Below are positions 1 through 7,961 of a stretch of DNA of 7,961 nt, piece after piece. The notes under the pieces are model-generated. The model was not told where the DNA came from. It searched no databases and saw only the letters and a program-made list of their open reading frames with translations. Origin of the DNA: an uncultured Actinomycetes bacterium. Lineage in GTDB: Bacteria; Actinomycetota; Actinomycetes; Mycobacteriales; Mycobacteriaceae. The stretch covers positions 1-7,961 of the forward strand of contig CAIWCQ010000489.1 in the NCBI GenBank assembly GCA_903911165.1, written 5' to 3'. The position numbers were made by a program, and so were the translations under genes. Each line of letters opens with the position of its first letter. Within the stretch, counting starts at the first letter, position 1.

Positions 1-24
1 AAACGGGTTCCGCTGTCGGGCTAG
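1..24 (+). CDS. Possible C-terminal tail of an upstream gene (partial)
   Basis: Frame 1 reads seven residues (KRVPLSG) and then a TAG stop at 22-24, three bases before the recF start. Such tight spacing is typical of genes that follow each other in an operon. The tail does not resemble the mycobacterial DnaN C-terminus as I recall it (ending ...MPVRLPG). In several mycobacteria a gnd (6-phosphogluconate dehydrogenase-like) gene sits between dnaN and recF, so this may be its end. Too little is visible to identify it, and the stop codon could be chance in an intergenic stretch. Confidence 0.35.
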   Translation, partial: KRVPLSG

Positions 25-27
25 ATC

Positions 28-1179
28 ATGTACGTCCGTCACCTGGCGCTGCGCGACTTCCGATCCTGGGCTCACGTCGAGGTGGAACTGGCGCCGGGGC
101 GGACGGTGTTCGTCGGTCAGAACGGCTTCGGCAAAACGAATCTCGTTGAAGCGCTTTGGTATTGCGCCACCCTCGGCTCTCACCGGGTAGCCAATGATGC
201 ACCGCTGGTTCGTGCGGGTACAGACCGGGCGATCGTGTCGACCATCGTGGTCAATGATGGCCGCGAGCTTGCGGTCGATCTTGAGATTGTTGCGGGTCGG
301 GCGAATAAGGCCCGCTTGAATCGCGCGCCCACACGCAGCGCCCGCGAGATACTCGGAGCCGTCCGCGCGGTGCTGTTTGCCCCGGAGGATCTGGCCTTGG
401 TCCGGGGTGACCCCAGCGAGCGGCGCCGTTACCTTGACGAACTGGCGACGGTTCGGCGCCCACGGATTGCCGCCGTGCGCGCCGATTACGACAAAGTGCT
501 CAGACAGCGCACAGCGCTGCTGAAATCTGCAGCCGGCGGACGGTTCCGCGCCGACCCGACGTTGCTCGACACCCTGGAGGTGTGGGACGGCCACCTCGCC
601 GAGCACGGCGCGGAGTTGATGGCGGCCCGACTCGAGCTGGTGAACCTTCTTGCGCCGCAGGTGGAAAAGGCCTATCAGGTGCTGGCGCCCGCATCCCGCC
701 CAGCCGCCATCGTCTACCGGCCGAGCACCGGCGCGCTAGATCACGCCGGGTCGGCCGGGGTGGCGGAGTGCAGAGAGGCAATTGAGGCGGCACTGACGCG
801 CCGCCGGGATGCTGAATTGGAGCGCGGCATGTGCCTGGTCGGCCCGCACCGCGACGACCTCGAACTCATTCTGGGCGACCAACCGGCCAAGGGCTTCGCC
901 AGCCACGGCGAATCATGGTCGATGGCATTGGCCCTGCGATTGGCGGCCTACGAACTGTTGCGGACCGAAGGCGGCGAGCCGGTCCTCATACTGGATGATG
1001 TGTTCGCTGAACTGGACAACTCTCGCCGCCGCGCATTGACCAGCGCCGTGGCGGGAGCCGAACAGGTGCTGGTCACCGCAGCCGTCGCCGAGGATATTCC
1101 CGCGGACTGGGATGTCACCCGGATCGGGATCACCCTGCGTGACGACGACAACGGCCGGACGTCGGTGGTGCTGCCATGA
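28..1179 (+). CDS. recF: DNA replication and repair protein RecF
   Basis: RecF is a cytosolic SMC/ABC-like ATPase that binds gapped DNA and, with RecO and RecR, helps load RecA at single-strand gaps and stalled forks. The 383-residue product matches the family's usual length (about 385 in M. tuberculosis). The N-terminus ([14 protein letters not shown]) is the conserved mycobacterial RecF start, which fixes the ATG. Walker A is GQNGFGKT at residues 30-37. The ABC signature region is around SHGE at 292-295, after the conserved GPHRDDLEL segment. Walker B with the D-loop is [12 protein letters not shown] at about 319-330. All ATPase motifs are intact, so the gene looks functional. No strong Shine-Dalgarno precedes the ATG; with a possible upstream stop at 22-24, coupled translation is likely. 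Its stop overlaps the dciA start (ATGA). Confidence 0.97.
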   Translation: MYVRHLALRDFRSWAHVEVELAPGRTVFVGQNGFGKTNLVEALWYCATLGSHRVANDAPLVRAGTDRAIVSTIVVNDGRELAVDLEIVAGRANKARLNRAPTRSAREILGAVRAVLFAPEDLALVRGDPSERRRYLDELATVRRPRIAAVRADYDKVLRQRTALLKSAAGGRFRADPTLLDTLEVWDGHLAEHGAELMAARLELVNLLAPQVEKAYQVLAPASRPAAIVYRPSTGALDHAGSAGVAECREAIEAALTRRRDAELERGMCLVGPHRDDLELILGDQPAKGFASHGESWSMALALRLAAYELLRTEGGEPVLILDDVFAELDNSRRRALTSAVAGAEQVLVTAAVAEDIPADWDVTRIGITLRDDDNGRTSVVLP

Positions 1180-1787
1180 CGCCTCCCGGTGGCAAAATTC
1201 CGCCGCCCGACGATGACAGCACCGACGATGACAGCGCCGACGACCTCCCTGAGCCGCCGCAGCACCTGGCCGCCCTACCGGGGATGGATCTGGTGAGACG
1301 CGCCCTCGAGGAGGCCCGCGCCTCCGCGCGCGGGTTGGGAAAAGAGGTCGGCCACGGCCGTAGCTCCCCCGAGCGGCGCCGGCCGACCTCGCAGACCGGA
1401 CGACGGCGCTGGTCGGGGCCGGGCCCAGACTCCCGCGATCCGCAACCCGTTGGTCCCGCCGCGCGCGAACTCTCGAGCGCCAACGGGTGGTCGCCGAAGG
1501 TCGCCGAGGGAACGGTTTTCGCCCGGTGGGACACCGTGGTCGGGGAACAGATCGCCGAACATGCTCAGCCGGTCGCCCTACGCGACGGCGTTCTCAGCAT
1601 CGCGGCGGAATCCACCGCCTGGGCAACCCAACTTCGCCTGGTGCAGTCGCAACTGCTGGCCAAGATCGCCAACGCCGTCGGTGACGGGGTGGTCACCGTG
1701 CTCAAAATCACCGGTCCGACGGCCCCTTCCTGGCGCAAAGGCCCTCGGCACATCTCCGGGCGGGGCCCGCGCGACACCTACGGCTGA
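1176..1787 (+). CDS. dciA: DciA family (DUF721) DnaB-helicase-interacting replication protein
   Basis: The 203-residue protein belongs to the DUF721/DciA family (Rv0004 in M. tuberculosis, about 187 residues). DciA is the ancestral bacterial helicase partner: it interacts with DnaB and is needed for normal replication in mycobacteria, which lack DnaC. The conserved KH-like domain covers roughly residues 98-185, with the family core [18 protein letters not shown] at 115-132 (Trp118) and the following [16 protein letters not shown] segment. The C-terminal tail ending GRGPRDTYG is the one I recall from mycobacterial orthologues. Residues 1-95 look disordered: an acidic stretch ([12 protein letters not shown], 12-23), a short helix-like piece at 36-57, then a basic Arg/Pro/Gly linker. 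The ATG overlaps the recF stop (ATGA), so translation is probably coupled to recF; no separate promoter is evident. The domain assignment is firm. The role is taken from the family. Confidence 0.93.
   Translation: MTPPGGKIPPPDDDSTDDDSADDLPEPPQHLAALPGMDLVRRALEEARASARGLGKEVGHGRSSPERRRPTSQTGRRRWSGPGPDSRDPQPVGPAARELSSANGWSPKVAEGTVFARWDTVVGEQIAEHAQPVALRDGVLSIAAESTAWATQLRLVQSQLLAKIANAVGDGVVTVLKITGPTAPSWRKGPRHISGRGPRDTYG
1209..1244 (+). repeat. 15-base tandem repeat inside dciA
   Basis: Two copies of a 15-base unit (1209-1223 and 1224-1238) match at 14 of 15 positions, followed by the first six bases of a near-third copy (1239-1244, one mismatch at the last base). They encode the acidic [12 protein letters not shown] run in the disordered N-terminus of DciA. 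The unit is a multiple of three, so copy-number change would keep the frame. Confidence 0.8.
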
Positions 1788-1869
1788 ACCCCTTACCACA
1801 GCAGCCCCAGCGCCACCAGAACGCCACGGTTGTGCGCGGCAAGCGTCCGGAGGCATGTTCGCCCGCGAT

Positions 1870-4039
<2,170 letters not shown>

Positions 4040-4063
4040 CCATTAGCGCTCATACGCCCCGAT

Positions 4064-4069
4064 AGAGGA
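4064..4069 (+). promoter_or_regulatory. Ribosome-binding site of gyrA
   Basis: AGAGGA sits four bases before the gyrA ATG and supports that start. The 34-base gyrB-gyrA gap shows no convincing promoter or terminator, which fits co-transcription. Confidence 0.65.
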
Positions 4070-4073
4070 TCAG

Positions 4074-6587
4074 ATGACTGACACCACGCTGCCGCCCGAC
4101 GGACCTCCCGCAGACCGAGTCGAACCGGTCGACATCCAGCAGGAGATGCAGAACAGCTATATCGATTACGCGATGAGTGTCATCGTCGGGCGCGCGCTGC
4201 CCGAGGTACGCGACGGCCTCAAGCCGGTGCACCGCCGTGTGCTCTACGCGATGTACGACTCCGGGTTCCGGCCCGATCGCAGCCACGCCAAGTCGGCCCG
4301 CTCCGTCGCCGAGACGATGGGCAACTACCACCCGCACGGCGACTCCTCGATTTACGACACCCTGGTCCGGATGGCCCAGCCGTGGTCTCTGCGCTATCCG
4401 TTGGTCGACGGGCAGGGCAACTTCGGCTCGCCGGGTAATGACCCGCCGGCCGCGATGAGGTACACCGAGGCCCGGCTGACCCCGCTGGCCATGGACATGC
4501 TGCGTGAAATCGACGAGGAGACAGTCGATTTCATCCCCAACTATGACGGCCGGGTGCAGGAGCCTACGGTTTTACCGAGCCGCTTCCCGAACCTGCTTGC
4601 CAACGGCTCCGGTGGTATCGCCGTCGGTATGGCCACCAATATCCCGCCGCATAACCTGCGGGAACTCGCTGCGGCCGTCTACTGGTGCCTGGAGAACCAC
4701 GAGGCCGATGAGGAAACCACGCTTGCGGCGATGATCGAACGGATCAAGGGGCCGGACTTCCCGACCTCGGGTCTAATCGTCGGCACCTCCGGTGTCATCG
4801 ACGCTTACACCACCGGCCGTGGGTCGGTCCGGATGCGCGGTGTGGTCGAGATCGAAGAAGACTCCCGCGGCCGAACCGGCATTGTCATCACCGAGTTGCC
4901 GTATCAGGTCAACCACGACAACTTCATTACCTCGATCGCCGATCAGGTGCGCGAAGGCAAGCTTGCGGGCATCTCCAATATCGAGGACCAGTCCAGCGAC
5001 CGGGTGGGCTTGCGGATCGTCGTGGAGATCAAACGCGACGCCGTCGCCAAGGTCGTGCTGAACAACCTCTACAAGCACACCCAGCTGCAGACCAGCTTCG
5101 GCTGCAACATGCTCTCGATCGTTGACGGTGTGCCGCGCACCCTGCGGTTGGACCAGATGATCCGCTACTACGTGGAGCACCAACGCGACGTGATCGTGCG
5201 GCGGACCACCTTCCGGCTGCGCAAGGCCAACGAGCGAGCCCATATCCTGCGCGGTCTGGTCAAGGCGCTCGATGCCCTTGACGAGGTCATCGCGTTGATC
5301 CGCGCGTCGGAGACCGTAGACGTCGCCAGGACTGGCCTGATCGAACTGCTCGATATCGACGATATTCAAGCGCAGGCCATCCTCGATATGCAGCTGCGCC
5401 GGCTGGCCGCCCTGGAACGTCAGAAGATTGTCGACCAACTTGCCGAGATCGAGACCGAGATCGCCGACCTCGAGGACATCCTGGCCAAGCCGGAGCGCCA
5501 GCGCAGCATCGTGCATGACGAGCTCGCTGAGATCGTTGAGAAGCACGGCGACGACCGGCGCACCCGGATTGTCGGTGCTGAGGGCGAGGTGTCTGACGAA
5601 GACCTCATCGCCCGCGAAGAGGTGGTCGTGACGATCACCGAGACCGGATACGCCAAACGCACCAAGACCGATCTTTACCGCAGCCAGAAGCGCGGCGGTA
5701 AGGGGGTGCAGGGCGCGGCTCTCAAGCAGGACGACATCGTGCGGCACTTCTTCGTCTGCTCAACCCACGACTGGATCTTGTTCTTCACCACCCAGGGCCG
5801 GGTGTATCGCGCGAAGGCCTATGACTTGCCGGAGGCGCTGCGCGCTGCGCGTGGACAGCACGTTGCCAATCTGCTGGCGTTCCAGCCCGACGAGCGCATC
5901 GCCCAGGTCATTCAGATTAAGAGTTACGAGGACGCGCCGTACCTGGTGTTGGCCACCCGCAACGGGTTGGTGAAGAAGACGCGGCTCACCGACTTCGATT
6001 CCAACCGCAGCGGCGGCATCGTGGCGGTCAATCTGCGGGAGGGTGACGAACTAGTCGGAGCGATCCTGTGCTCGGCCGACGACGATCTACTGCTGGTGAG
6101 CGCCAAGGGTCAGTCGATTCGCTTCTCGGCCACCGACGATGCGTTACGGCCGATGGGCCGGGCCACCTCGGGTGTGCAGGGCATGCGATTCAATGCCGAC
6201 GATCAACTGCTATCCCTCAATGTGGTGCGGGAAGGCACATTTCTGCTGGTGGCAACGGCCGGCGGGTACGCCAAGCGAACCGCGATCGAGGAGTACTCCG
6301 CCCAGGGCCGAGGTGGCAAAGGCATCCTGACCATCCAGTACGACACCCGCCGTGGCAGTCTGGTTGGCGCTGTCATGGTTGACGAAGACAGCGAGTTGTA
6401 CGCGATCACCTCCGGTGGCGGGGTGATCCGAACCGCGGCACGACAGGTCCGCCGGGCGGGGCGCCAGACCAAGGGCGTTCGCTTGATGAACCTGGGCGAG
6501 GGCACCACGCTGTTAGCCATTGCCCGTAACGCCGAGGAACAGGATGGCGCCGACGATGACGGCGCGATGCCGGAGCCCGAGGCGTAG
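4074..6587 (+). CDS. gyrA: DNA gyrase subunit A (breakage-reunion and DNA-wrapping subunit)
   Basis: GyrA cuts and rejoins DNA through a tyrosyl-phosphodiester link and wraps DNA for supercoiling. The 837 residues compare with 838 in M. tuberculosis. The winged-helix domain holds the catalytic Arg129-Tyr130 (in [10 protein letters not shown]). The tower and coiled coil run to about residue 500, and the C-terminal beta-pinwheel occupies about 510-815. Two GyrA boxes are present: QKRGGKG at 538-544 (the wrapping motif) and QGRGGKG at 744-750 (the second box of actinobacterial gyrases). The protein ends in an acidic tail. No intein interrupts the active-site region, unlike gyrA of M. leprae and some other mycobacteria. 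In the quinolone region (HGDSSIYDT) the position equal to M. tuberculosis Ala90 is Ser91, Asp94 is kept as Asp95, and position 95 is Thr. The start is supported by the ribosome-binding site at 4064 and the conserved [10 protein letters not shown]-terminus. Confidence 0.98.
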   Translation: MTDTTLPPDGPPADRVEPVDIQQEMQNSYIDYAMSVIVGRALPEVRDGLKPVHRRVLYAMYDSGFRPDRSHAKSARSVAETMGNYHPHGDSSIYDTLVRMAQPWSLRYPLVDGQGNFGSPGNDPPAAMRYTEARLTPLAMDMLREIDEETVDFIPNYDGRVQEPTVLPSRFPNLLANGSGGIAVGMATNIPPHNLRELAAAVYWCLENHEADEETTLAAMIERIKGPDFPTSGLIVGTSGVIDAYTTGRGSVRMRGVVEIEEDSRGRTGIVITELPYQVNHDNFITSIADQVREGKLAGISNIEDQSSDRVGLRIVVEIKRDAVAKVVLNNLYKHTQLQTSFGCNMLSIVDGVPRTLRLDQMIRYYVEHQRDVIVRRTTFRLRKANERAHILRGLVKALDALDEVIALIRASETVDVARTGLIELLDIDDIQAQAILDMQLRRLAALERQKIVDQLAEIETEIADLEDILAKPERQRSIVHDELAEIVEKHGDDRRTRIVGAEGEVSDEDLIAREEVVVTITETGYAKRTKTDLYRSQKRGGKGVQGAALKQDDIVRHFFVCSTHDWILFFTTQGRVYRAKAYDLPEALRAARGQHVANLLAFQPDERIAQVIQIKSYEDAPYLVLATRNGLVKKTRLTDFDSNRSGGIVAVNLREGDELVGAILCSADDDLLLVSAKGQSIRFSATDDALRPMGRATSGVQGMRFNADDQLLSLNVVREGTFLLVATAGGYAKRTAIEEYSAQGRGGKGILTIQYDTRRGSLVGAVMVDEDSELYAITSGGGVIRTAARQVRRAGRQTKGVRLMNLGEGTTLLAIARNAEEQDGADDDGAMPEPEA

Positions 6588-6612
6588 GCGCCGCAACCGC
6601 CGCCGTGCGAAC

Positions 6613-6619
6613 GAAGGAG
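6613..6619 (+). promoter_or_regulatory. Ribosome-binding site that sets the DUF3566 gene start
   Basis: GAAGGAG ends five bases before the GTG at 6625 and only two bases before the in-frame GTG at 6622, so 6625 is the better start. It also rules against the longer in-frame ATG at 6520, which overlaps the gyrA 3' end. Confidence 0.72.
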
Positions 6620-6624
6620 CAGTG

Positions 6625-7389
6625 GTGAGTTCACCGAACGAGCCCGGGTCGGCTGGTCGCCCAGCAGCCGGAGATGGCCGCGGGGATGTCCCGCCTTGGC
6701 AGAACCCCGGGCGAGCACGCGAAGATGCCGCGCCACCGCGGGTGGCCACCAGTCCGGCCGGGCGCGGGGCCGACCCGAGGGCGAGCCGATACGTCACCGG
6801 TGTCGCGGCACCGGACCTTTCCGGGATGAGCCCGTTGGCGCAGCGGCCCGATCCGGAACCAGAACCGACCCGCACCGACGTGCGGACCGACCGCCACGCC
6901 GCCGCCCCGCCGGAAGCTCTCCCCAGCGAGTTACCCGATCTGTCGGTACCCGCAGCCAAACCGGCGCCGCCGCGCAACCCCGCACCCGCGGCGTCACCTC
7001 GGTTCACGGTGGGAGGGCGCTCCCGCGGACCTGTTCGTGCCACGATGCAGATCCGGCGTATCGATCCGTGGAGCGCGCTGAAAGTGTCGCTTCTGCTCAA
7101 CGCGGCCCTATTTTTCGTTTGGATGATCGCGGTGGCGTTCCTCTATCTCGTGCTCGGCGCCATGGGCGTGTGGAGCAAGCTCAACAGCAACGTCGGTGAT
7201 CTGTTGACCACCGGCAGTGGCGGCGGTGGTGATCTGGTGTCGGCGGGCACGATTTTCGGCGGTGCTGCGCTGATCGGTCTGGTCAACATCGTGCTGTTAA
7301 CCGCAATGGCCACCGTCGGCGCCTACATCTACAACCTGAGCACCGACATCGTCGGCGGCATCGAGGTCACCCTGGCTGATCTGGACTAG
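6625..7389 (+). CDS. DUF3566 membrane protein, orthologue of M. tuberculosis Rv0007
   Basis: From the GTG at 6625 the product is 254 residues (Rv0007 is about 304; the difference lies in the variable linker). The N-terminus MSSPNEPGS matches MTAPNEPGA of Rv0007 as I recall it. Residues 1 to about 135 are rich in Pro, Ala, Arg and Gly and probably disordered and cytoplasmic; ELPDLS is a short conserved island. The DUF3566 domain begins at about 138 with [20 protein letters not shown], followed by membrane helix 1 (about 154-177), a Gly/Ser-rich loop (about 185-205) and helix 2 (about 210-236), ending [11 protein letters not shown]. Both ends of the protein should lie on the cytoplasmic side. 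No signal peptide is seen. The molecular role is not established; its constant position after gyrA in mycobacteria is the main clue. The gap from gyrA is 37 bases with no terminator, so it is probably part of the gyr transcript. Confidence 0.9.
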   Translation: MSSPNEPGSAGRPAAGDGRGDVPPWQNPGRAREDAAPPRVATSPAGRGADPRASRYVTGVAAPDLSGMSPLAQRPDPEPEPTRTDVRTDRHAAAPPEALPSELPDLSVPAAKPAPPRNPAPAASPRFTVGGRSRGPVRATMQIRRIDPWSALKVSLLLNAALFFVWMIAVAFLYLVLGAMGVWSKLNSNVGDLLTTGSGGGGDLVSAGTIFGGAALIGLVNIVLLTAMATVGAYIYNLSTDIVGGIEVTLADLD

Positions 7390-7440
7390 CTCACCGGCGC
7401 CGGCGGACTGCGCGTTTCGCCAGGACGGCCGCAGGTGCGG

Positions 7441-7446
7441 TAATCT
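7441..7446 (+). promoter_or_regulatory. Candidate -10 element for the tRNA-Ile/tRNA-Ala unit
   Basis: TAATCT, preceded by TGCGG, fits TANNNT with an upstream TG. It lies 24 bases before the mature tRNA-Ile 5' end, implying a start near 7453 and a short leader. The 81-base gap after the DUF3566 gene shows no other good promoter. No clear -35 is seen. Assigned from consensus and position only. Confidence 0.48.
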
Positions 7447-7470
7447 TCACGCTCGTCCGTGTTCGTTTCC

Positions 7471-7544
7471 GGGCCTATAGCTCAGGTGGTTAGAGCGCTT
7501 CGCTGATAACGAAGAGGTCGGAGGTTCGAGTCCTCCTAGGCCCA
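7471..7544 (+). tRNA. ileT: tRNA-Ile (anticodon GAU)
   Basis: A 74-base cloverleaf. The acceptor GGGCCTA (7471-7477) pairs with TAGGCCC (7537-7543), with discriminator A7544. The D-arm region is AGCTCAGGTGGTTAGAGC. The anticodon stem CTTCG (7498-7502) pairs with CGAAG (7510-7514) around loop CTGATAA, with anticodon GAT at 7505-7507. The T-stem GGAGG (7520-7524) pairs with CCTCC (7532-7536) around TTCGAGT. The 3' CCA is not encoded (ACGA follows the acceptor stem) and must be added after transcription. The position after the DUF3566 gene matches ileT of M. tuberculosis. Confidence 0.97.
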
Positions 7545-7578
7545 CGATGTCCGGGTCGTCGACGTGCGTCCTCGCCGG

Positions 7579-7595
7579 CCGGGACAGCGTCCCGG
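7579..7595 (+). other. Hairpin abutting the tRNA-Ala 5' end
   Basis: CCGGGAC (7579-7585) and GTCCCGG (7589-7595) form a perfect 7-bp stem with loop AGC. The last two bases of the stem are the first two bases of mature tRNA-Ala, so this hairpin competes slightly with the acceptor stem; a 5-bp version (7581-7593) ends exactly at the tRNA boundary. It may guide 5' processing of the two-tRNA precursor. The rest of the 49-base spacer shows no promoter, so the tRNAs are probably co-transcribed. Confidence 0.45.
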
Positions 7596-7666
7596 GGCCT
7601 TAGCTCAGTTGGTAGAGCGCTGCCTTTGCAAGGCAGATGTCAGGAGTTCGAATCTCCTAGGCTCCA
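7594..7666 (+). tRNA. alaT: tRNA-Ala (anticodon UGC)
   Basis: A 73-base cloverleaf. The acceptor GGGGCCT (7594-7600) pairs with AGGCTCC (7659-7665) with one G-U pair, and the discriminator is A7666. The anticodon stem CTGCC (7620-7624) pairs with GGCAG (7632-7636) around TTTGCAA, with anticodon TGC at 7627-7629. The T-stem AGGAG (7642-7646) pairs with CTCCT (7654-7658) around TTCGAAT. CCA is not encoded. It matches alaT of M. tuberculosis in position. Confidence 0.97.
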
Positions 7667-7693
7667 CATATCCCTCGCGTGCATTCTCGTCTG

Positions 7694-7709
7694 CGGCGTG
7701 ATTACGCCG
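7694..7709 (+). terminator. Possible terminator hairpin after the tRNA genes
   Basis: CGGCGT (7694-7699) pairs with ACGCCG (7704-7709) around loop GATT, 28 bases after tRNA-Ala. No U-tract follows, so it would be a non-canonical intrinsic terminator of the kind proposed for GC-rich actinobacteria, or only a processing stop. A weaker bulged hairpin (GGCGG at 7733-7737 with CCGCC at 7751-7755) follows. Confidence 0.3.
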
Positions 7710-7778
7710 ACACCAACACCAGATCCGCCCGCGGCGGTTACGGGTAGCCCCCGCCAAGACCGGTGGTGTAGCGGATGG

Positions 7779-7784
7779 CACACT
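7779..7784 (+). promoter_or_regulatory. Possible -10 element for a leaderless ppiA transcript
   Basis: CACACT departs from TANNNT only at its first base and ends eight bases before the GTG at 7793, the spacing expected if transcription starts at that GTG. Neither possible ppiA start has a good Shine-Dalgarno, which supports a leaderless mRNA. This is inference. Confidence 0.28.
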
Positions 7785-7792
7785 GTCTTCCC

Positions 7793-7961
7793 GTGAACAC
7801 AAGCCCGATCCAGACCGCGACCGCGACCCTGCACACCAATCGCGGCGACATCAAGATCGCCCTCTTCGGTAACCACGCCCCCAAGACCGTCGCCAACTTT
7901 GTCGGCCTGGCCCAGGGCACGAAGGACTACTCGGCAGCGAACGCCTCCGGTGGAAATTCGG
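7793..7961 (+). CDS. ppiA: Peptidyl-prolyl cis-trans isomerase A, cyclophilin type (5' part)
   Basis: Cyclophilins catalyse cis-trans isomerisation of X-Pro bonds and assist folding. The 56 complete codons visible read TATATLHTNRGDIKI, then ALFGNHAPKTVANFVGLAQG and TKDY, the N-terminal beta strands and first helix of a bacterial cyclophilin, nearly identical to M. tuberculosis PpiA (Rv0009, 182 residues). There is no signal peptide, so the protein is cytosolic. The catalytic segments (FHR, QGGD and the SQFF region) lie beyond the window edge and cannot be checked. An in-frame ATG at 7775 gives MAHCLPV..., equivalent to the annotated start of Rv0009 as I recall it. I prefer the GTG at 7793 because of the -10-like element just upstream, but the ATG is a real alternative. 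The gene is cut by the window, not visibly damaged. Confidence 0.93.
   Translation, partial: MNTSPIQTATATLHTNRGDIKIALFGNHAPKTVANFVGLAQGTKDYSAANASGGNS

Noticed and set aside
4440..4480. Intein insertion at the GyrA active-site tyrosine
   Set aside because: The reading [10 protein letters not shown] is continuous and total length is normal, so no intein is present.
4773..5747. A 324-residue open frame on the minus strand opposite gyrA
   Set aside because: Same GC-driven shadow effect. The composition is low in complexity and nothing matches a known family.
6520..6624. A longer DUF3566 protein starting at the ATG at 6520
   Set aside because: The extra 35 codons lie mostly in the gyrA 3' end and include an Arg-rich run typical of out-of-frame reading. 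The GTG at 6625 has a proper ribosome-binding site and a conserved N-terminus.
7394..7403. Palindrome CCGGCGCCGG after the DUF3566 gene as a terminator
   Set aside because: It has no loop-forming centre on a single RNA strand and no U-tract; such palindromes are frequent in GC-rich intergenic DNA.
7605..7802. Minus-strand frame encoding a peptide with EPRRFELLTSALQ
   Set aside because: This is the well-known artefact of translating the antisense of a tRNA gene; it crosses tRNA-Ala.

Overview
This window is the segment just downstream of dnaA-dnaN in a member of the Mycobacteriaceae (Mycobacterium/Mycolicibacterium). The evidence is the gene order recF, dciA (DUF721), gyrB, gyrA, DUF3566 membrane protein, tRNA-Ile(GAU), tRNA-Ala(UGC), ppiA, all on the + strand, together with GC-rich codon use, GTG starts and protein sequences that align almost end to end with M. 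tuberculosis Rv0003-Rv0007 and Rv0009 as I remember them. It is not M. tuberculosis: many residues differ, GyrA has no intein, and the quinolone-region residue that is Ala90 in M. tuberculosis is Ser here. I cannot assign a species.

Layout: positions 1-24 may hold the last codons of an upstream gene. recF (28-1179) overlaps dciA (1176-1787) by four bases, which suggests translational coupling. A 221-base non-coding gap (1788-2008) carries the likely gyrB promoter (candidate -10 at 1939), an inverted repeat upstream of it, a 7-bp leader hairpin (1958-1980) and a good Shine-Dalgarno for a GTG start at 2009. gyrB (2009-4039), gyrA (4074-6587) and the DUF3566 gene (6625-7389) follow with gaps of 34 and 37 bases, each with its own ribosome-binding site, and look like one transcription unit. 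A new promoter-like -10 (7441) precedes the two tRNA genes (7471-7544 and 7594-7666). A small hairpin lies between them and another follows them. ppiA begins at about 7793 and runs off the window edge.

Function: this is the replication and topology block near oriC. RecF works in gap repair, DciA interacts with the replicative helicase DnaB, and GyrB and GyrA form the A2B2 gyrase that supercoils DNA (in mycobacteria it also serves as the decatenase). The DUF3566 protein is a two-helix membrane protein of unclear role, and PpiA is a cytosolic cyclophilin.

The window is a conserved core region. I see no phage, IS element, CRISPR array, toxin-antitoxin pair or undescribed system. The points most worth a second look are Ser91 in GyrA, the absence of a cwsA-like gene between tRNA-Ala and ppiA, the structured gyrB leader, and a possible leaderless start for ppiA.
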